From: Kitasatospora phosalacinea
Lineage (GTDB): Bacteria; Actinomycetota; Actinomycetes; Streptomycetales; Streptomycetaceae
Reading direction: 5' to 3'
Length of the DNA stretch: 64,000 nt
Assembly (NCBI RefSeq): GCF_000717185.1
Contig: NZ_JNYE01000005.1
Span: 1 to 64,000 of the forward strand
A program made the position numbers and the translations under genes. Within the stretch, counting starts at the first letter, position 1. Each line of letters opens with the position of its first letter. Below the pieces are notes generated by a model. It did not search any database. It was not told the DNA's origin and worked only from the letters and a program-made list of their open reading frames with translations. Positions 34,678 through 44,231 of this stretch are shown piece by piece.

Positions 34678-35895
34678 GTGCCCAGCCTGACCGGACTCCC
34701 CCTGCAGATCATCGCCATCCTGGTGGCCGTCGCCGCGTTCGCCGCCACCATGTGGCTGTGGCCCCGGATGGGCGGGCGGAACTGGCGGGCCTGGCTGGGG
34801 CGGTTCGGGGCGTTCCTCGGGACGCAGGTCGCGGTGCTGGTCGCGATGGGCCTGGTCGCCAACTCGTACTTCGGTTTCTACTCGACCTGGAGCGACCTGC
34901 TCGGCCTGGACGGCAGCCCCGGCACCGTGGTCGACCACCAGCCGGGCGGCCGGGCCGTCTCGGTGACCGGCGAGCAGAAGGTGTACTCGGCGCAGGGCTC
35001 CGCGCAGGACCGCTCCGGGGTGATCCAGCAGGTGGAGATCCACGGCGCCGGGTCCGGACTGACCGGCTCCCCCGCGTACGTCTACCTGCCGCCGCAGTAC
35101 TTCCAGCCCGCGTACGCGAACAGCCGCTTCCCGATGCTGCTGGCGCTGACCGGGTACCCGGGCACGCCGGAGAAGCTGATCTCGCTGCTGCAGTACCCGG
35201 CGTCCACCCTGAAGGCCGTCGAGGCCGGGGAACTGCCGCCGACCGTGCTGGTGATGATGCGGCCCACCCTGGTCGGCAACCGCGACACCGAGTGCATGGA
35301 CGTGCCGGGCGGCCCGCAGGTGGAGACCTTCTTCACCGAGGACCTGCCGAAGGCGATGTCGGCCTCCTACCGGGTCGACGACCGGCCCGAGTCGCGGGCC
35401 GTGATCGGCGACTCCACCGGCGGCTACTGCGCCGTCAAGTTCGCGGTGCGCAAACCGGATTCGTACCGGGCGGCGATCGCGCTGTCCGGCTACTACGAGG
35501 TGCACAACGACCCCACCACCGGCGACCTGTTCGGCGGCAGCGCCCGGGTCCAGCAGGAGAACGACCTGCTGTGGCGGCTGCGCACCCAGCCCGCACCGCC
35601 GGTCTCGCTGCTGCTCGCCACCAGCCGCAACGAGGAGAACTACCGGCCCACGCAGGAGATGGTGGCCGCGTTCAAGGCCCCGACCCGGCTGTCCACCATC
35701 ACCCTGGACAGCGGCGGCCACAACTTCCACACCTGGACCCGCGAGATCCCGCCCGCCCTCACCTGGCTCGGCACCCGCCTCGCCCCGCCCACCCCGGGCC
35801 CGAACGCGCCCGCCGTGCCGGTGCCCGCCCCGAACGCGCCCGTCCCGACCGCCCCGGGCCCGGACGCCGGGGCGGTGGCCCGCGCGGCGGGCTGA
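34678..35895 (+). CDS. Membrane-anchored alpha/beta hydrolase, esterase D/antigen 85-like
   Basis: 405 aa. Two N-terminal membrane helices (LQIIAILVAVAAFAATMWLW and FGAFLGTQVAVLVAMGLVANSYFGFY) place the catalytic domain outside. The putative esterase fold shows AYVYLPPQYFQPAY, MLLALTGYPGTPE (oxyanion side), the nucleophile elbow GDSTGGYCAVKFA (Ser about 240), and a late His in DSGGHNFHTWTREIPPALTWL. This is the esterase D/mycolyltransferase-like family; streptomycetes lack mycolic acids, so another acyl or ester substrate in the envelope is expected. The Pro-rich tail (AVPVPAPNAPVPTAPGP) is disordered. GTG start, leaderless type. Confidence 0.88.
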   Translation: MPSLTGLPLQIIAILVAVAAFAATMWLWPRMGGRNWRAWLGRFGAFLGTQVAVLVAMGLVANSYFGFYSTWSDLLGLDGSPGTVVDHQPGGRAVSVTGEQKVYSAQGSAQDRSGVIQQVEIHGAGSGLTGSPAYVYLPPQYFQPAYANSRFPMLLALTGYPGTPEKLISLLQYPASTLKAVEAGELPPTVLVMMRPTLVGNRDTECMDVPGGPQVETFFTEDLPKAMSASYRVDDRPESRAVIGDSTGGYCAVKFAVRKPDSYRAAIALSGYYEVHNDPTTGDLFGGSARVQQENDLLWRLRTQPAPPVSLLLATSRNEENYRPTQEMVAAFKAPTRLSTITLDSGGHNFHTWTREIPPALTWLGTRLAPPTPGPNAPAVPVPAPNAPVPTAPGPDAGAVARAAG

Positions 35896-36063
35896 CGGGC
35901 TGACGGGCCGTCGGCAACCGGGGTCGACGCCTCGCACCCGACCCCACCCGCCCCGCCGGAGCCCCGCACCGAGGCGTACGTCACCCGTTCGCCGGGAGAG
36001 ATTAGAGCGGCCTCATACCCCGCTCTCATCAACCTCTCAGCCCGGCCTCCGAGCGTATTGCCC

Positions 36064-38538
36064 ATGACCACGTCCAGTTCCGTTCCCCCGACCAGTGAGC
36101 CGTGGCCCGACGCCGCGAACTACCCGCCACCGGCGGTCGCCGCCGACGCCGCGGCCGGGCCGACCGCGTGGCCCGACGCCGCGCCGCTCCCGCCCGCCGG
36201 GACCGAACGCGAGCGGCCCGCTGAGACGCTGTTCCCGCCCGTCGCGCTGCCGCCCGTCGGCCCCAAGGGCCGGGCCTCCTGGGCCGGCCGGCTGCGCACG
36301 CTGCCCGCCCGCACCTGGCGGGGGCGTCCGGACGACGCCCGGTGGGTGCGTCCGGCGTTCCTCGGCCTGCTGCTGGCGACGGCCGTCCTGTACTTCTGGA
36401 ACCTGACCGCCTCCGGCTGGGCGAACTCCTTCTACTCGGCCGCCGCGCAGGCCGGCTCGGCCAGTTGGAAGGCGATGTTCTTCGGGTCCTCGGACTCGGC
36501 GAACTTCATCACCGTCGACAAGCCGCCGCTGTCGCTGTGGCCGATGGCGCTCTCCGCCCGGGTCTTCGGCCTGAGCTCGTTCAGCGTGCTGGCCCCGCAG
36601 GTGCTGATGGGCGTCGGCACGGTCGCCGCCGTGTACGCGACGGTGCGCCGCCGCTTCTCCGCACTCGGCGGCCTGGTCGCGGGCGCCGCGCTGGCGCTGA
36701 CCCCGGTCGCGGCGCTGATGTTCCGCTTCAACAACCCGGACGCGGCGCTGGTGCTGCTGCTCACGCTGGCCGCGTACGGCATCGTCCGGGCCACCGAGGC
36801 GGCGTCCACCCGCTGGATCGTCTTCGTCGGCACGATGCTCGGCCTGGCGTTCCTCGCCAAGACCCTGCAAGCCTTCCTGGTCCTGCCCGGCTTCGCCCTG
36901 GTGTACCTGGTCTGCGCGCCCACCGCGCTGCGCCGCCGCTTCCTGCAACTGCTGTACGGCACCGTCGCGATGGTGGTGGCCGGCGGCTGGTGGGTCGCGA
37001 TCGTCGAGCTGATGCCCGCCTCGGCCCGCCCGTACATCGGCGGCTCGCAGGACAACTCGTTCCTCTCCCTGACCTTCGGCTACAACGGCTTCGGCCGGAT
37101 CACCGGCGACGAGACCGGCTCGGTCGGCGGCGGTGGCCGCAGCGCCTTCTTCAGCGCCGAGGGCGGCGTCCTCGCCGGAGGCCCCGGTGGCGGCGGCGGT
37201 GGTGGCGGCGGTGGCATGTGGGGTTCCACCGGCATCACCCGCCTGTTCGACGGCGACATCGGCGGGCAGATCGCCTGGCTGATGCCCGCCGCCCTGATCC
37301 TGCTGGTCTTCGGCCTGTGGGCGACCCGCCGCTACCCGCGCACCGACTCGGCCCGGATCGGCTTCCTGGTGTGGGGCGGCTGGCTGCTCTCCACCGCGCT
37401 GACCTTCAGCTTCATGTCCGGCATCTTCCACCAGTACTACACGGTGGCCCTCGTCCCGGCGGTCGCCGCCCTGGTCGGCATGGGCGTGGACGGCCTGTGG
37501 AAGGTCCACCACCGCCTGCCGTACGCCGCGGTGCTCGCCGTGACCCTGCTGGTCACCACCTGGTGGGCGCACCAACTCCTCGGCCGCAGCGCCGACTTCG
37601 TCCCGTGGCTGCGCAACGCCGTGCTGGTCGTCGGCGTCCTCGCCGCCCTCGGCCTGCTCTTCGCGGGCCGGATCGCCGGCCTCACCGGACGCCGGATCGC
37701 CACCGTCGCGGGCCTCACCGCCCTCGCCGCGGGCCTGGCCGGCCCGGCCGCGTACGCCCTCGACACCGTCTCCACCGGCCACAGCGGCTCCATCGTGACC
37801 GCCGGCCCCGCCGTCCAGAGCGGCGGCGGCTTCGGCGGCCGCGGCGGCGGCTTCCCCGGCGGTGGCGGCGGCCGGATGGGCGGCCAGAACGGCACCTTCC
37901 CGGGCTTCCCGGGCGGCGGCCAGAACGGGAGCCAGAACGGCGGCACCACCAACGGCACGCCCAACTCCCCCGGCGGCAACGGCGGCAACGGCGGCAACGG
38001 CGGCAACGGCGGCAACGGCGGCACCATGCCGAACTTCCCCGGCGGCACCGGCACCGGGGGCGGCACCGGCGGCACGAACACCTTCCCCGGCTTCCCGGGC
38101 GGCACCACCGGCGAGGACGGCCGCCGCGGCTTCGGCGGCACGGGCGGCGGCGGCATGGGCGGCCTGCTGAACGGCGCCCAGGTCTCCTCCGAGGTGGCCG
38201 ACCTGCTCAAGCAGGACGCCGACAGGTACACCTGGGTCGCGGCCGCGGTCGGCTCGCAGAACCAGGCCAGCTACCAACTCGCCAGCGGCGAGCCGGTGAT
38301 GGCGCTGGGCGGCTTCAACGGCAGCGACCCGTCGCTCTCCCTCGACGGCTTCAAGCAGCTGGTCGCGGAGGGCAAGGTGCACTGGTTCATCGGTGGCGGC
38401 GGCATGGGCGGCGGCAGCATGGGCGGCTCCAACTACTCCTCGGAGATCGCCTCCTGGGTGGCGTCCACCTACACCGCCAAGACCGTCGGCAGCACCACCC
38501 TGTACGACCTCACGGCGACGCCTAAGTCCAGCAGCTGA
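36064..38538 (+). CDS. GT39/ArnT-like polytopic glycosyltransferase with Gly-rich extracellular insert
   Basis: 824 aa. After a Pro-rich cytoplasmic N-terminus come about 11-13 membrane helices of the PMT_2/GT-C fold. The first outside loop has GWANSFYSAAAQAGSASWKAMFFGSSD and SANFITVDKPPLSLW, the acidic site typical of bacterial dolichyl-phosphate-sugar transferases of this subtype. After the last helix, residues about 580-700 are an almost pure Gly/Asn/Pro stretch (FGGRGGGFPGGGG, then NGGNGGNGGNGG) leading to a folded C-terminal domain (LLKQDADRYTWVAAAVGSQNQASYQLASGEPVMALGGFNGSDPSL). It probably glycosylates envelope lipids or proteins. ATG at 36064; TTG at 36058 is an alternative. Confidence 0.9.
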   Translation: MTTSSSVPPTSEPWPDAANYPPPAVAADAAAGPTAWPDAAPLPPAGTERERPAETLFPPVALPPVGPKGRASWAGRLRTLPARTWRGRPDDARWVRPAFLGLLLATAVLYFWNLTASGWANSFYSAAAQAGSASWKAMFFGSSDSANFITVDKPPLSLWPMALSARVFGLSSFSVLAPQVLMGVGTVAAVYATVRRRFSALGGLVAGAALALTPVAALMFRFNNPDAALVLLLTLAAYGIVRATEAASTRWIVFVGTMLGLAFLAKTLQAFLVLPGFALVYLVCAPTALRRRFLQLLYGTVAMVVAGGWWVAIVELMPASARPYIGGSQDNSFLSLTFGYNGFGRITGDETGSVGGGGRSAFFSAEGGVLAGGPGGGGGGGGGGMWGSTGITRLFDGDIGGQIAWLMPAALILLVFGLWATRRYPRTDSARIGFLVWGGWLLSTALTFSFMSGIFHQYYTVALVPAVAALVGMGVDGLWKVHHRLPYAAVLAVTLLVTTWWAHQLLGRSADFVPWLRNAVLVVGVLAALGLLFAGRIAGLTGRRIATVAGLTALAAGLAGPAAYALDTVSTGHSGSIVTAGPAVQSGGGFGGRGGGFPGGGGGRMGGQNGTFPGFPGGGQNGSQNGGTTNGTPNSPGGNGGNGGNGGNGGNGGTMPNFPGGTGTGGGTGGTNTFPGFPGGTTGEDGRRGFGGTGGGGMGGLLNGAQVSSEVADLLKQDADRYTWVAAAVGSQNQASYQLASGEPVMALGGFNGSDPSLSLDGFKQLVAEGKVHWFIGGGGMGGGSMGGSNYSSEIASWVASTYTAKTVGSTTLYDLTATPKSSS

Positions 38539-38563
38539 CCCGCTGCCCGTCCCCCGCGAGCAG

Positions 38564-38612
38564 CCCGGGGCCGTCCGGACTCCCACCCCGGGGAGCCCCG
38601 GACGGCCCCGGG
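38564..38612. terminator. Strong terminator hairpin after the GT39 gene
   Basis: CCCGGGGCCGTCCGG (38564-38578) pairs perfectly with CCGGACGGCCCCGGG (38598-38612), 15 bp, loop 19 nt, followed by a C/T-rich stretch. Confidence 0.85.
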
Positions 38613-38678
38613 CCTTCCCCGTCCCGAGGCGTGCCTGCAAGTGGATCTCCTGTCAGACCTGCCGGGGATCCTCCGAGC

Positions 38679-39134
38679 ATGGAGATGACAGTGCAGCTGA
38701 CGATCGACTGCTCCGACCCGCAGAGGATGGTGGCCTTCTGGGCCGAGGCCCTGGGCTACGTGCCCGAGCCTCCGCCGGAGGGGCACGCCACCTGGCGCGC
38801 CTACTGGGCGGCCGCGGGGGTGCCCGAGGCGGAGCTGCCGGCCGGTGCCGGGGATGTTCCGGAGTCGATCACCGATCCCGCGGGGCGCGGGCCGAGGATT
38901 TGGTTCCAGCACGTCCCGGAGCCGAAGACCGCCAAGAACCGGTGGCACTTCGACCTGAAGGTCGGTGGGGGCCGCGACGTCCCGCTGGACGTGCGCGCGC
39001 AGCGGGTCGAGGCCGCGGTGGAACGGCTGGTCGAAGCCGGTGCCACGGTGCTGCGGATCAGGGACGAGCCGGACGCGGGGCTCTACGCCGCCGCCATGCA
39101 GGACCCCGAGGGCAACGAATTCGACGTCGTCTGA
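38679..39134 (+). CDS. VOC-superfamily (glyoxalase/bleomycin-resistance-like) protein
   Basis: 151 aa with paired beta-alpha-beta-beta-beta modules: VQLTIDCSDPQRMVAFWAEALGY (5-27), IWFQHVPEPKTAKNRWHFDLKV, and VLRIRDEPDAGLYAAAMQDPEGNEFDVV. The His in WHFDL and Glu in GNEFD are at the usual metal-ligand places of the Glyoxalase_6 group. The role (isomerase, dioxygenase or drug binding) cannot be assigned. ATG at 38679; only a weak Shine-Dalgarno. Confidence 0.88.
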   Translation: MEMTVQLTIDCSDPQRMVAFWAEALGYVPEPPPEGHATWRAYWAAAGVPEAELPAGAGDVPESITDPAGRGPRIWFQHVPEPKTAKNRWHFDLKVGGGRDVPLDVRAQRVEAAVERLVEAGATVLRIRDEPDAGLYAAAMQDPEGNEFDVV

Positions 39135-39244
39135 GGGGCGTTGCGGCGGTGCTGGTCACGTCCACGTCCACGTCCGCGTAGCTCGTGGCGGCCGCGCGGT
39201 GGCGCTCGGGTCGGTTGCTCCCGCGCTCCACCGCGTGCCGTCGA

Positions 39245-40000
39245 TCAGCCGCCGCACAGCGCGAGCATGGTCTTCTTGTCGGCGGGCGTCACCGGCAGTT
39301 GGTACTTCAGCGAGACCTGCGCCCACCGGATCGCGTACGAGCAGTGCACCGCGGTGTTGGCGGGCAGCCAGGCGGCCGGGCCCGAGTCGCCCTTCGAGGC
39401 GTTCTGCGAACCGTCGGCGGGGATCAGGTTCAGCGGGTCGTTGGCGATCTGCACCCGCTTGGCCTTGTCCCACTGGGCGGCGCCCTGCTGCCAGTCGTAG
39501 GACAGCGGCATCACGTGGTCGATCTGGATCTTCGACGCCTGCTGCTTGTTCCACTGCACGGTCTTGCCGGTGTACGGGTCCCAGATGGTCATGCCGGTGA
39601 CCACGCAGGTGGAGCCGTCCTTGTGCTCGATGCCCTGCCCGTCGCGGGCCAGCACGTCGTCACGCGTCCCGCAGCTGTTGCGGCCCATCGCCACGCCGTC
39701 CACGTTGTCGGTCCACGGCGGCCCGAACTGGTCGCGGTCGTAACCGGTCTTCGGCCCCGCGGCGGCGGTCCGCACCTGGGCGATCAGGTCGCGTCCGGCC
39801 TTCCGGTCGGAGTCCGAACTGACGGGCGCCAGGCCGGGCTTGGTCCCGTCCGGGTTCTGCAGCGGGTTCGTCCCCCGGGACGCCGCCCCCGGGGTGCCGG
39901 TGCCGCCGGTACCCTCGGTGGTGCTGGTGCACCCGGCGAGGGCGAGCGGTCCGAGCAGCAGGACGGCGACGACTGCGGTGCGGGTACGGCGGGAGCGCAC
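39245..40000 (-). CDS. Secreted lipoprotein with HNH-type (DUF1524) nuclease domain
   Basis: 251 aa. Signal peptide with lipobox LALAGC (Cys about 22), a Gly/Thr linker, then the HNH/DUF1524 core: TGYDRDQFGPPW, SCGTRDDVLARD, IQIDHVMPLSYDWQQGA (the beta-beta-metal His), and DPLNLIPADGSQNASKGD with the second Asn/His-type ligands. Such proteins are extracellular DNases of actinomycetes. The GTG at 40000 has AGAGGA 6 nt upstream; the longer frame to 40057 lacks support. Confidence 0.9.
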   Translation of the reverse strand: MRSRRTRTAVVAVLLLGPLALAGCTSTTEGTGGTGTPGAASRGTNPLQNPDGTKPGLAPVSSDSDRKAGRDLIAQVRTAAAGPKTGYDRDQFGPPWTDNVDGVAMGRNSCGTRDDVLARDGQGIEHKDGSTCVVTGMTIWDPYTGKTVQWNKQQASKIQIDHVMPLSYDWQQGAAQWDKAKRVQIANDPLNLIPADGSQNASKGDSGPAAWLPANTAVHCSYAIRWAQVSLKYQLPVTPADKKTMLALCGG

Positions 40001-40214
40001 GGTGTTCCTCTGCGACTCGGCGACTCTGACGGCCCACCAGGAGACCAGCCCCGCCACGCCGGGTCAAGCCGGTCGGGCCGCGGCATGACACACCTCACAA
40101 ACCGGGCAAATGTCGATCGCGCCACGCAACCGACCTGGCTTTCCGCGGCACCGGACGCAGATTGCCGATCGCCGATCATCGGTGTCGCGTCACGCAGCAC
40201 GCCGCCCCCGCCCC

Positions 40215-40907
40215 TCAGGGCCACAACCGCCCGCGCGTCCAGCCCTCCCCCTCCGCACCCTCCCGCAGGTAGCACAGCCGGGTGTGCCTGCGCTGCTTGT
40301 CGGCCTGCCAGAACTCGACCCGTTCGGCGCGGACGGTGTAGAGCGTCCACTCGGGCACGACCAGGCCGGGCTCCCGCTCGACGCGTTCCAGCGCCAGTTC
40401 GGTGGCCCGCTCCAGCTCCCGCACGTCGTGCAGCGGTTGGCTCTGCCGTCCGGCGACCGCCTCGGCGCGCGAGCCGGGCGGGCGGGCCAGGAAGTCGGCT
40501 GCGCTGTTCCCGGCCGGTTCGGGGGCGACGGGGCCGGTGACCCGGATCTGCCGGGCCTGCTGCGGCCAGTAGAACGACAGCGCCGCCACCGGGTTCGCGG
40601 CCAGGTCGCGGCCCTTCGGGCTGGCGGCGTTGGCCGCGAACTGCCAGCCGTGCCGGTCCACGTTCTTGAGCAGCAGCGCCCGCGCCGAGGGCGTCCCGTC
40701 GGCGCCGACGGTCGAGAGGGTCATCGCGTGCGGCTCGCGGACCCCGGCCTCCACCGCTCCGGTCAGCCAGTCCAGGAACAACGCCTCGGGCCGGTCCGGG
40801 GCCGCGTCCGGGTCGAAGTCGGGCAGGTCCCCGGCGAAGACCGCGAGGCCCCGCAGGTACTGCCTGACGTCCGTCGTACCGGTGCCTGCCGTGCCGATGC
40901 CCGCCAT
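40215..40907 (-). CDS. Pyridoxamine 5'-phosphate oxidase family enzyme
   Basis: 230 aa. PdxH-like pattern: EPHAMTLSTVGADGTPSARALLLKNVDRHGWQFAANAASPKGRDLAANPVAALSFYWPQQARQIRVTGPV (about 58-128), which holds the FMN-phosphate and PLP contacts (RALLLK, SFYW, RQIRV), and the C-terminal dimer segment EFWQADKQRRHTRLCYLREG with W-x-R-L/GRLWP ending. PdxH oxidises PNP/PMP to PLP; some actinobacterial paralogues act in secondary pathways, and the missing RLHDR-type ending (here HTRLCY...GRLWP) leaves room for that. ATG at 40907 behind GGAGGGG. Confidence 0.85.
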   Translation of the reverse strand: MAGIGTAGTGTTDVRQYLRGLAVFAGDLPDFDPDAAPDRPEALFLDWLTGAVEAGVREPHAMTLSTVGADGTPSARALLLKNVDRHGWQFAANAASPKGRDLAANPVAALSFYWPQQARQIRVTGPVAPEPAGNSAADFLARPPGSRAEAVAGRQSQPLHDVRELERATELALERVEREPGLVVPEWTLYTVRAERVEFWQADKQRRHTRLCYLREGAEGEGWTRGRLWP

Positions 40908-41006
40908 GGGAATTCCCCTCCCCGCCCGCTGTCCGACGAGCGCCCGGCGATCCTACGCCGCACCCGCCGTTCCGGGCGTTCGCGGTTCACCGCCCGGGAG
41001 GCGTGC

Positions 41007-42956
41007 TCACCTGCGCCGGGTGACGGCCAGCGCGGTCGCCCCCAGCACCAGCAGCGCTGCCGTGCCGATCAGCACCGGCCCGACCCCGTCCGCCCCGGTG
41101 TCGGGCAGCGGCGGCACCGGCCCGGGCGTCGCGCTCCCGGAGGGGGACGCGGACGCACTCGGCGAGGACGAGGGCGACGGCGACGGCGACGGGCTGGGTG
41201 CGGCCTCCGCCAGGAAGGTCTCCGCCGGGTCCCCCAGGCCGTGTTCGACCGGCTCCTGCCCGCCCGTCAGCACGTCGTGCGTCATCACCGTCCCGAAGCT
41301 GTAGCACCCGTCCCGTTCGAGTCGCACCGCCTCGGTGGTGACGGAGCCGTCGGCGGTGAGGTCGTGCGGGGCGAGGCGGGCGGTGACGGGGAGGTCGGGG
41401 GCGGTCCAGTCGAGCCCGGCGCAGCTGCCGTCCCGGGCGGGGGCCAGCGGGCCGTACAGGGTGGGTTCGAGGTGGACGGTGCGGCCGGGGGTGATGCCGG
41501 TGACGGTGAGGGTGTCGGTGACCTCCCGGCCGACCGGGAGGGTGCTCGCCGAGGCCCGGGTGGTGAGGGTCAGGACGGGCGGTACGTCGCGCGGGTCGAC
41601 GCGGAAGGTCTCGGCCGGGTCCCCGGGCGGGAGGTCGACGGGAGCGGCGCCCCCGGGTTGCAGCCGGGCGCCGAAGGAGAAGCAGCCGGTGGTGCCGGTG
41701 GCCCGCTCGGGAAGGACGGCCCGGCCGTCGCCGGTGAGCGGGACGGGGTCGTAGACGGCGTCGACGGGCACCGCGGGGCCGTCCCAGTCGGCCCGGGCGC
41801 AGTCGCCGGTGCCGGGGACGGGCAGCGGCCCGTACAGCGTCGCGGTGAGCGTGGCGGGTCCGCGCAGGCCGGTGACGTCGAAGGCGTCGGAGACGGGGGC
41901 GCCGCTGGTGAGCACGGCCGCGGAGACCTGGCTGGTGAGGCGCGGCGGGTCTCCGGGCACCAGGGTCAGGGTCCGTTCGGACTTCCCGTTCAGCGGCACG
42001 GCGGTGGCGAGCATCATCGACTGCACCCGCGCCGCGGGGTCGCCGGCCATGTACGTCCCGATGGCGGCCTGCACGGGCCCCTCGGCGTGCAGCACGACCT
42101 GTCCGGCGGGCCCGCGCAGCCACAGCCGTCCGCCGGGCGGGAGGGTGTCGCCGCTGGTGAAGGGCACCGTCCCGGCGGCGTCGGTGTACGCGTCGACGCC
42201 CGCGCCGTCGATCCGGACGGTGACCGGCCCGAGCGCGTTCGCGCCGACGGTGTACGGCCCGACCAGTTGCTGCGCGTCGCCGCCCGCGGGCCCGTCGAGG
42301 GCCGGGGTCGGGTCGGCGGGGGCGGGCAGCGGCCCGGCGGCGAGGGCTCCGTCGACGACCTGCTTGACCGAGTCGTACAGCGCGGGCACCTGGTAGTCGG
42401 GCGGCATCGCGATGCCGTCGGTGAACCAGTGGATCGCCATCGCGACGGCCCCGGAGCGCTGCCGGTTGGCCACCGTGGGGTTGGCGGCGCCGGGCACGGT
42501 GGGCAGGTCGCTGTTGGGCCAGTACGCGGCGAGGATCCGCCGGACGTACCCGGCGTCGCGGACGGGCGCGGCGTCCTGCGGGTCGTAGCCGGTGCCGGAG
42601 AGCTGGCCCGCGGCGTACTGCACGCAGTAGCCGGTGGCGATGACCACGGCGCCCGGGTCGGTGCGCGGGTTCTTGTCGTAGAACCGGTACCGGCAGGCGT
42701 TGGTGCCGCCGGTGGCGGTGAACCCGAGCGCGGCCGGGTCGTAGCCGAAGGCGGGGTACCCGGCCGTCGGGTCGTACCCGGCGGGCGCGGCGTACGGTTT
42801 GGGCTGGCCGTCGCGGACGCCCACCTCCAGGCAGCCGTCGGTGCCGTACTGGTACGCCGAGAACGGCGCCTGCGGCGGCACCGCCCCGGCCGTCGCGCAC
42901 CAGCCGGTGGCCAGCAGCACCAGGACCGCCCAGATCGCCGTCACGCTCCGCCGCAT
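41007..42956 (-). CDS. LPDTG-anchored surface protein with degenerate thioester (TQXA-type) domain
   Basis: 649 aa. Signal peptide to about 25 (ATAGA). The N-terminal domain (30-230) looks like the TQXA/thioester adhesin fold: the Cys is in ATGYCVQYAAG and the partner segment reads GAVAMAIHWFTDG where active domains have TQAAIW. The Gln is therefore replaced by Ala, so the Cys-Gln bond should not form. Then two similar Ig-like repeats with LYGPL and CxSFG motifs, a Ser/Pro linker, and a sorting signal LPDTG, hydrophobic helix, RRR tail. It is a cell-wall protein attached by sortase. ATG at 42956. Confidence 0.85.
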   Translation of the reverse strand: MRRSVTAIWAVLVLLATGWCATAGAVPPQAPFSAYQYGTDGCLEVGVRDGQPKPYAAPAGYDPTAGYPAFGYDPAALGFTATGGTNACRYRFYDKNPRTDPGAVVIATGYCVQYAAGQLSGTGYDPQDAAPVRDAGYVRRILAAYWPNSDLPTVPGAANPTVANRQRSGAVAMAIHWFTDGIAMPPDYQVPALYDSVKQVVDGALAAGPLPAPADPTPALDGPAGGDAQQLVGPYTVGANALGPVTVRIDGAGVDAYTDAAGTVPFTSGDTLPPGGRLWLRGPAGQVVLHAEGPVQAAIGTYMAGDPAARVQSMMLATAVPLNGKSERTLTLVPGDPPRLTSQVSAAVLTSGAPVSDAFDVTGLRGPATLTATLYGPLPVPGTGDCARADWDGPAVPVDAVYDPVPLTGDGRAVLPERATGTTGCFSFGARLQPGGAAPVDLPPGDPAETFRVDPRDVPPVLTLTTRASASTLPVGREVTDTLTVTGITPGRTVHLEPTLYGPLAPARDGSCAGLDWTAPDLPVTARLAPHDLTADGSVTTEAVRLERDGCYSFGTVMTHDVLTGGQEPVEHGLGDPAETFLAEAAPSPSPSPSPSSSPSASASPSGSATPGPVPPLPDTGADGVGPVLIGTAALLVLGATALAVTRRR

Positions 42957-43074
42957 CGCCGTCCCGCCTTCCCCGGACACCCGTTCCGGCCCGACGCTAG
43001 GCAGCGCGCCCGCCCCGGACGGCCCGACACGGCCCGGGGCCGCCCCGCCGTCACCCGACCGGCCCCCCGGGACC

Positions 43075-43128
43075 CGCCCGGCGCCTGGAGCCCGCCCGGC
43101 GCCTGGAGCCCGCCCGGGGCCCGGTGCG
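43075..43128. repeat. 18-bp tandem repeat downstream of moaA
   Basis: CGCCCGGCGCCTGGAGCC occurs twice exactly (43075-43092, 43093-43110) with a degenerate third unit, in the 183-bp gap between the moaA stop and the surface-protein start. Confidence 0.75.
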
Positions 43129-43139
43129 CCGTCGGCGGC

Positions 43140-44231
43140 TCAGCCGCCGATCGCGGACATCGGCCGGTCCGGCCGGACGAAGTCGGTGTCGCCGATCCGG
43201 TGTCCGGGGCCCTTGCGGGAGACGCAGGCGCGCCAGGCCCGTTCGATCCGGTCGTCGTCGGCGCCGTCGCGCAGCAGGGCCCGCAGGTCGGACTCCTCGG
43301 TGGCGAACAGGCAGTTGCGCAGTTGGCCGTCGGCAGTGAGCCGGACGCGGTCGCAGCCGCCGCAGAACGGGCGGGTGACGGAGGCGATCACGCCGACCAC
43401 GTGGTCGGTGCCGGACAGCCGCCACTCCTCGGCGGGGGCGTTGCCGTGGCGTCCGACCGGGACGAGGGTCCAGCGGGCGGCGAGGGCGGCGAGGATCTCG
43501 TCGGCGGTGACCATCGCGGCCCGGTCCCAGGCGCCCTGGGCGTCCAGCGGCATGGATTCGATGAAGCGCATCCGGTAGCCGCCGTCGACGGCGAACTCGA
43601 CCAGGTCGACGAGTTCGTCCTCGTTCACGCCGCGCACCGGCACCGCGTTGACCTTCACCGGGGCCAGCCCGGCGTCCTTGGCGGCGGCCAGCCCGGCCAG
43701 GACGTCGGCGAGCCGGTCGCGGCGGGGGAGCGCCGCGTACCGCTCGGGGCGCAGGGTGTCCAGGCTGACGTTCACCCGGTGCAGTCCGGCCTGCTTCAAC
43801 TCGGTTGCGCGGCGGGCGAGTCCGATGCCGTTGGTGGTGAGCGAGAGTTCCGGTCCGAGGGCGGCGAGCCGGGCGACCAGGTCGGGCAGCCCGCGGCGCA
43901 GCAGGGGCTCGCCGCCGGTGAGGCGCAGGGTGCGGATGCCGAGGCGGTGGACGGCGATCCGGGCCAGGCGCAGCAGTTCCGCGTCGGTGAGGGCCTGGTC
44001 GCGCGGCAGCCAGTCGAGCCCCTCGGCGGGCATGCAGTAGGTGCAGCGCAGGTTGCACCGGTCGGTGAGGGAGATCCGCAGGTCGGTGTGGACCCGGCCG
44101 TGGCGGTCGACCAGCGGCGCGGGGGCCTCGGCGGAGGCGGCTGCGGGGGCCCCGGCGGAGGCGGTTGCGGAGGCGGCTGCGGGGGTGGTTGCGGGGGCGT
44201 CCGTGAGGGTGTCTGTGGTGCGCGGTGGCAT
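43140..44231 (-). CDS. moaA: GTP 3',8-cyclase MoaA
   Basis: 363 aa radical SAM enzyme of molybdenum cofactor synthesis, converting GTP to 3',8-cyclo-GTP with MoaC. The first cluster motif is TDRCNLRCTYCMPAEG (CxxxCxxC, about 57-72), then RLTGGEPLLRRGL, RVNVSLDTL, and the second cluster PFCGGCDRVRLTADGQLRNCLF (about 300). The C-terminal GG (SAIGG) that completes the active site is present. The N-terminal about 38 residues are an Ala/Pro/Thr stretch built from repeated GGAGGCGG-type DNA and are not conserved in MoaA, so translation could also begin downstream near LVDRHGRVHTDLR. Divergent from the MobA-like gene. Confidence 0.96.
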   Translation of the reverse strand: MPPRTTDTLTDAPATTPAAASATASAGAPAAASAEAPAPLVDRHGRVHTDLRISLTDRCNLRCTYCMPAEGLDWLPRDQALTDAELLRLARIAVHRLGIRTLRLTGGEPLLRRGLPDLVARLAALGPELSLTTNGIGLARRATELKQAGLHRVNVSLDTLRPERYAALPRRDRLADVLAGLAAAKDAGLAPVKVNAVPVRGVNEDELVDLVEFAVDGGYRMRFIESMPLDAQGAWDRAAMVTADEILAALAARWTLVPVGRHGNAPAEEWRLSGTDHVVGVIASVTRPFCGGCDRVRLTADGQLRNCLFATEESDLRALLRDGADDDRIERAWRACVSRKGPGHRIGDTDFVRPDRPMSAIGG

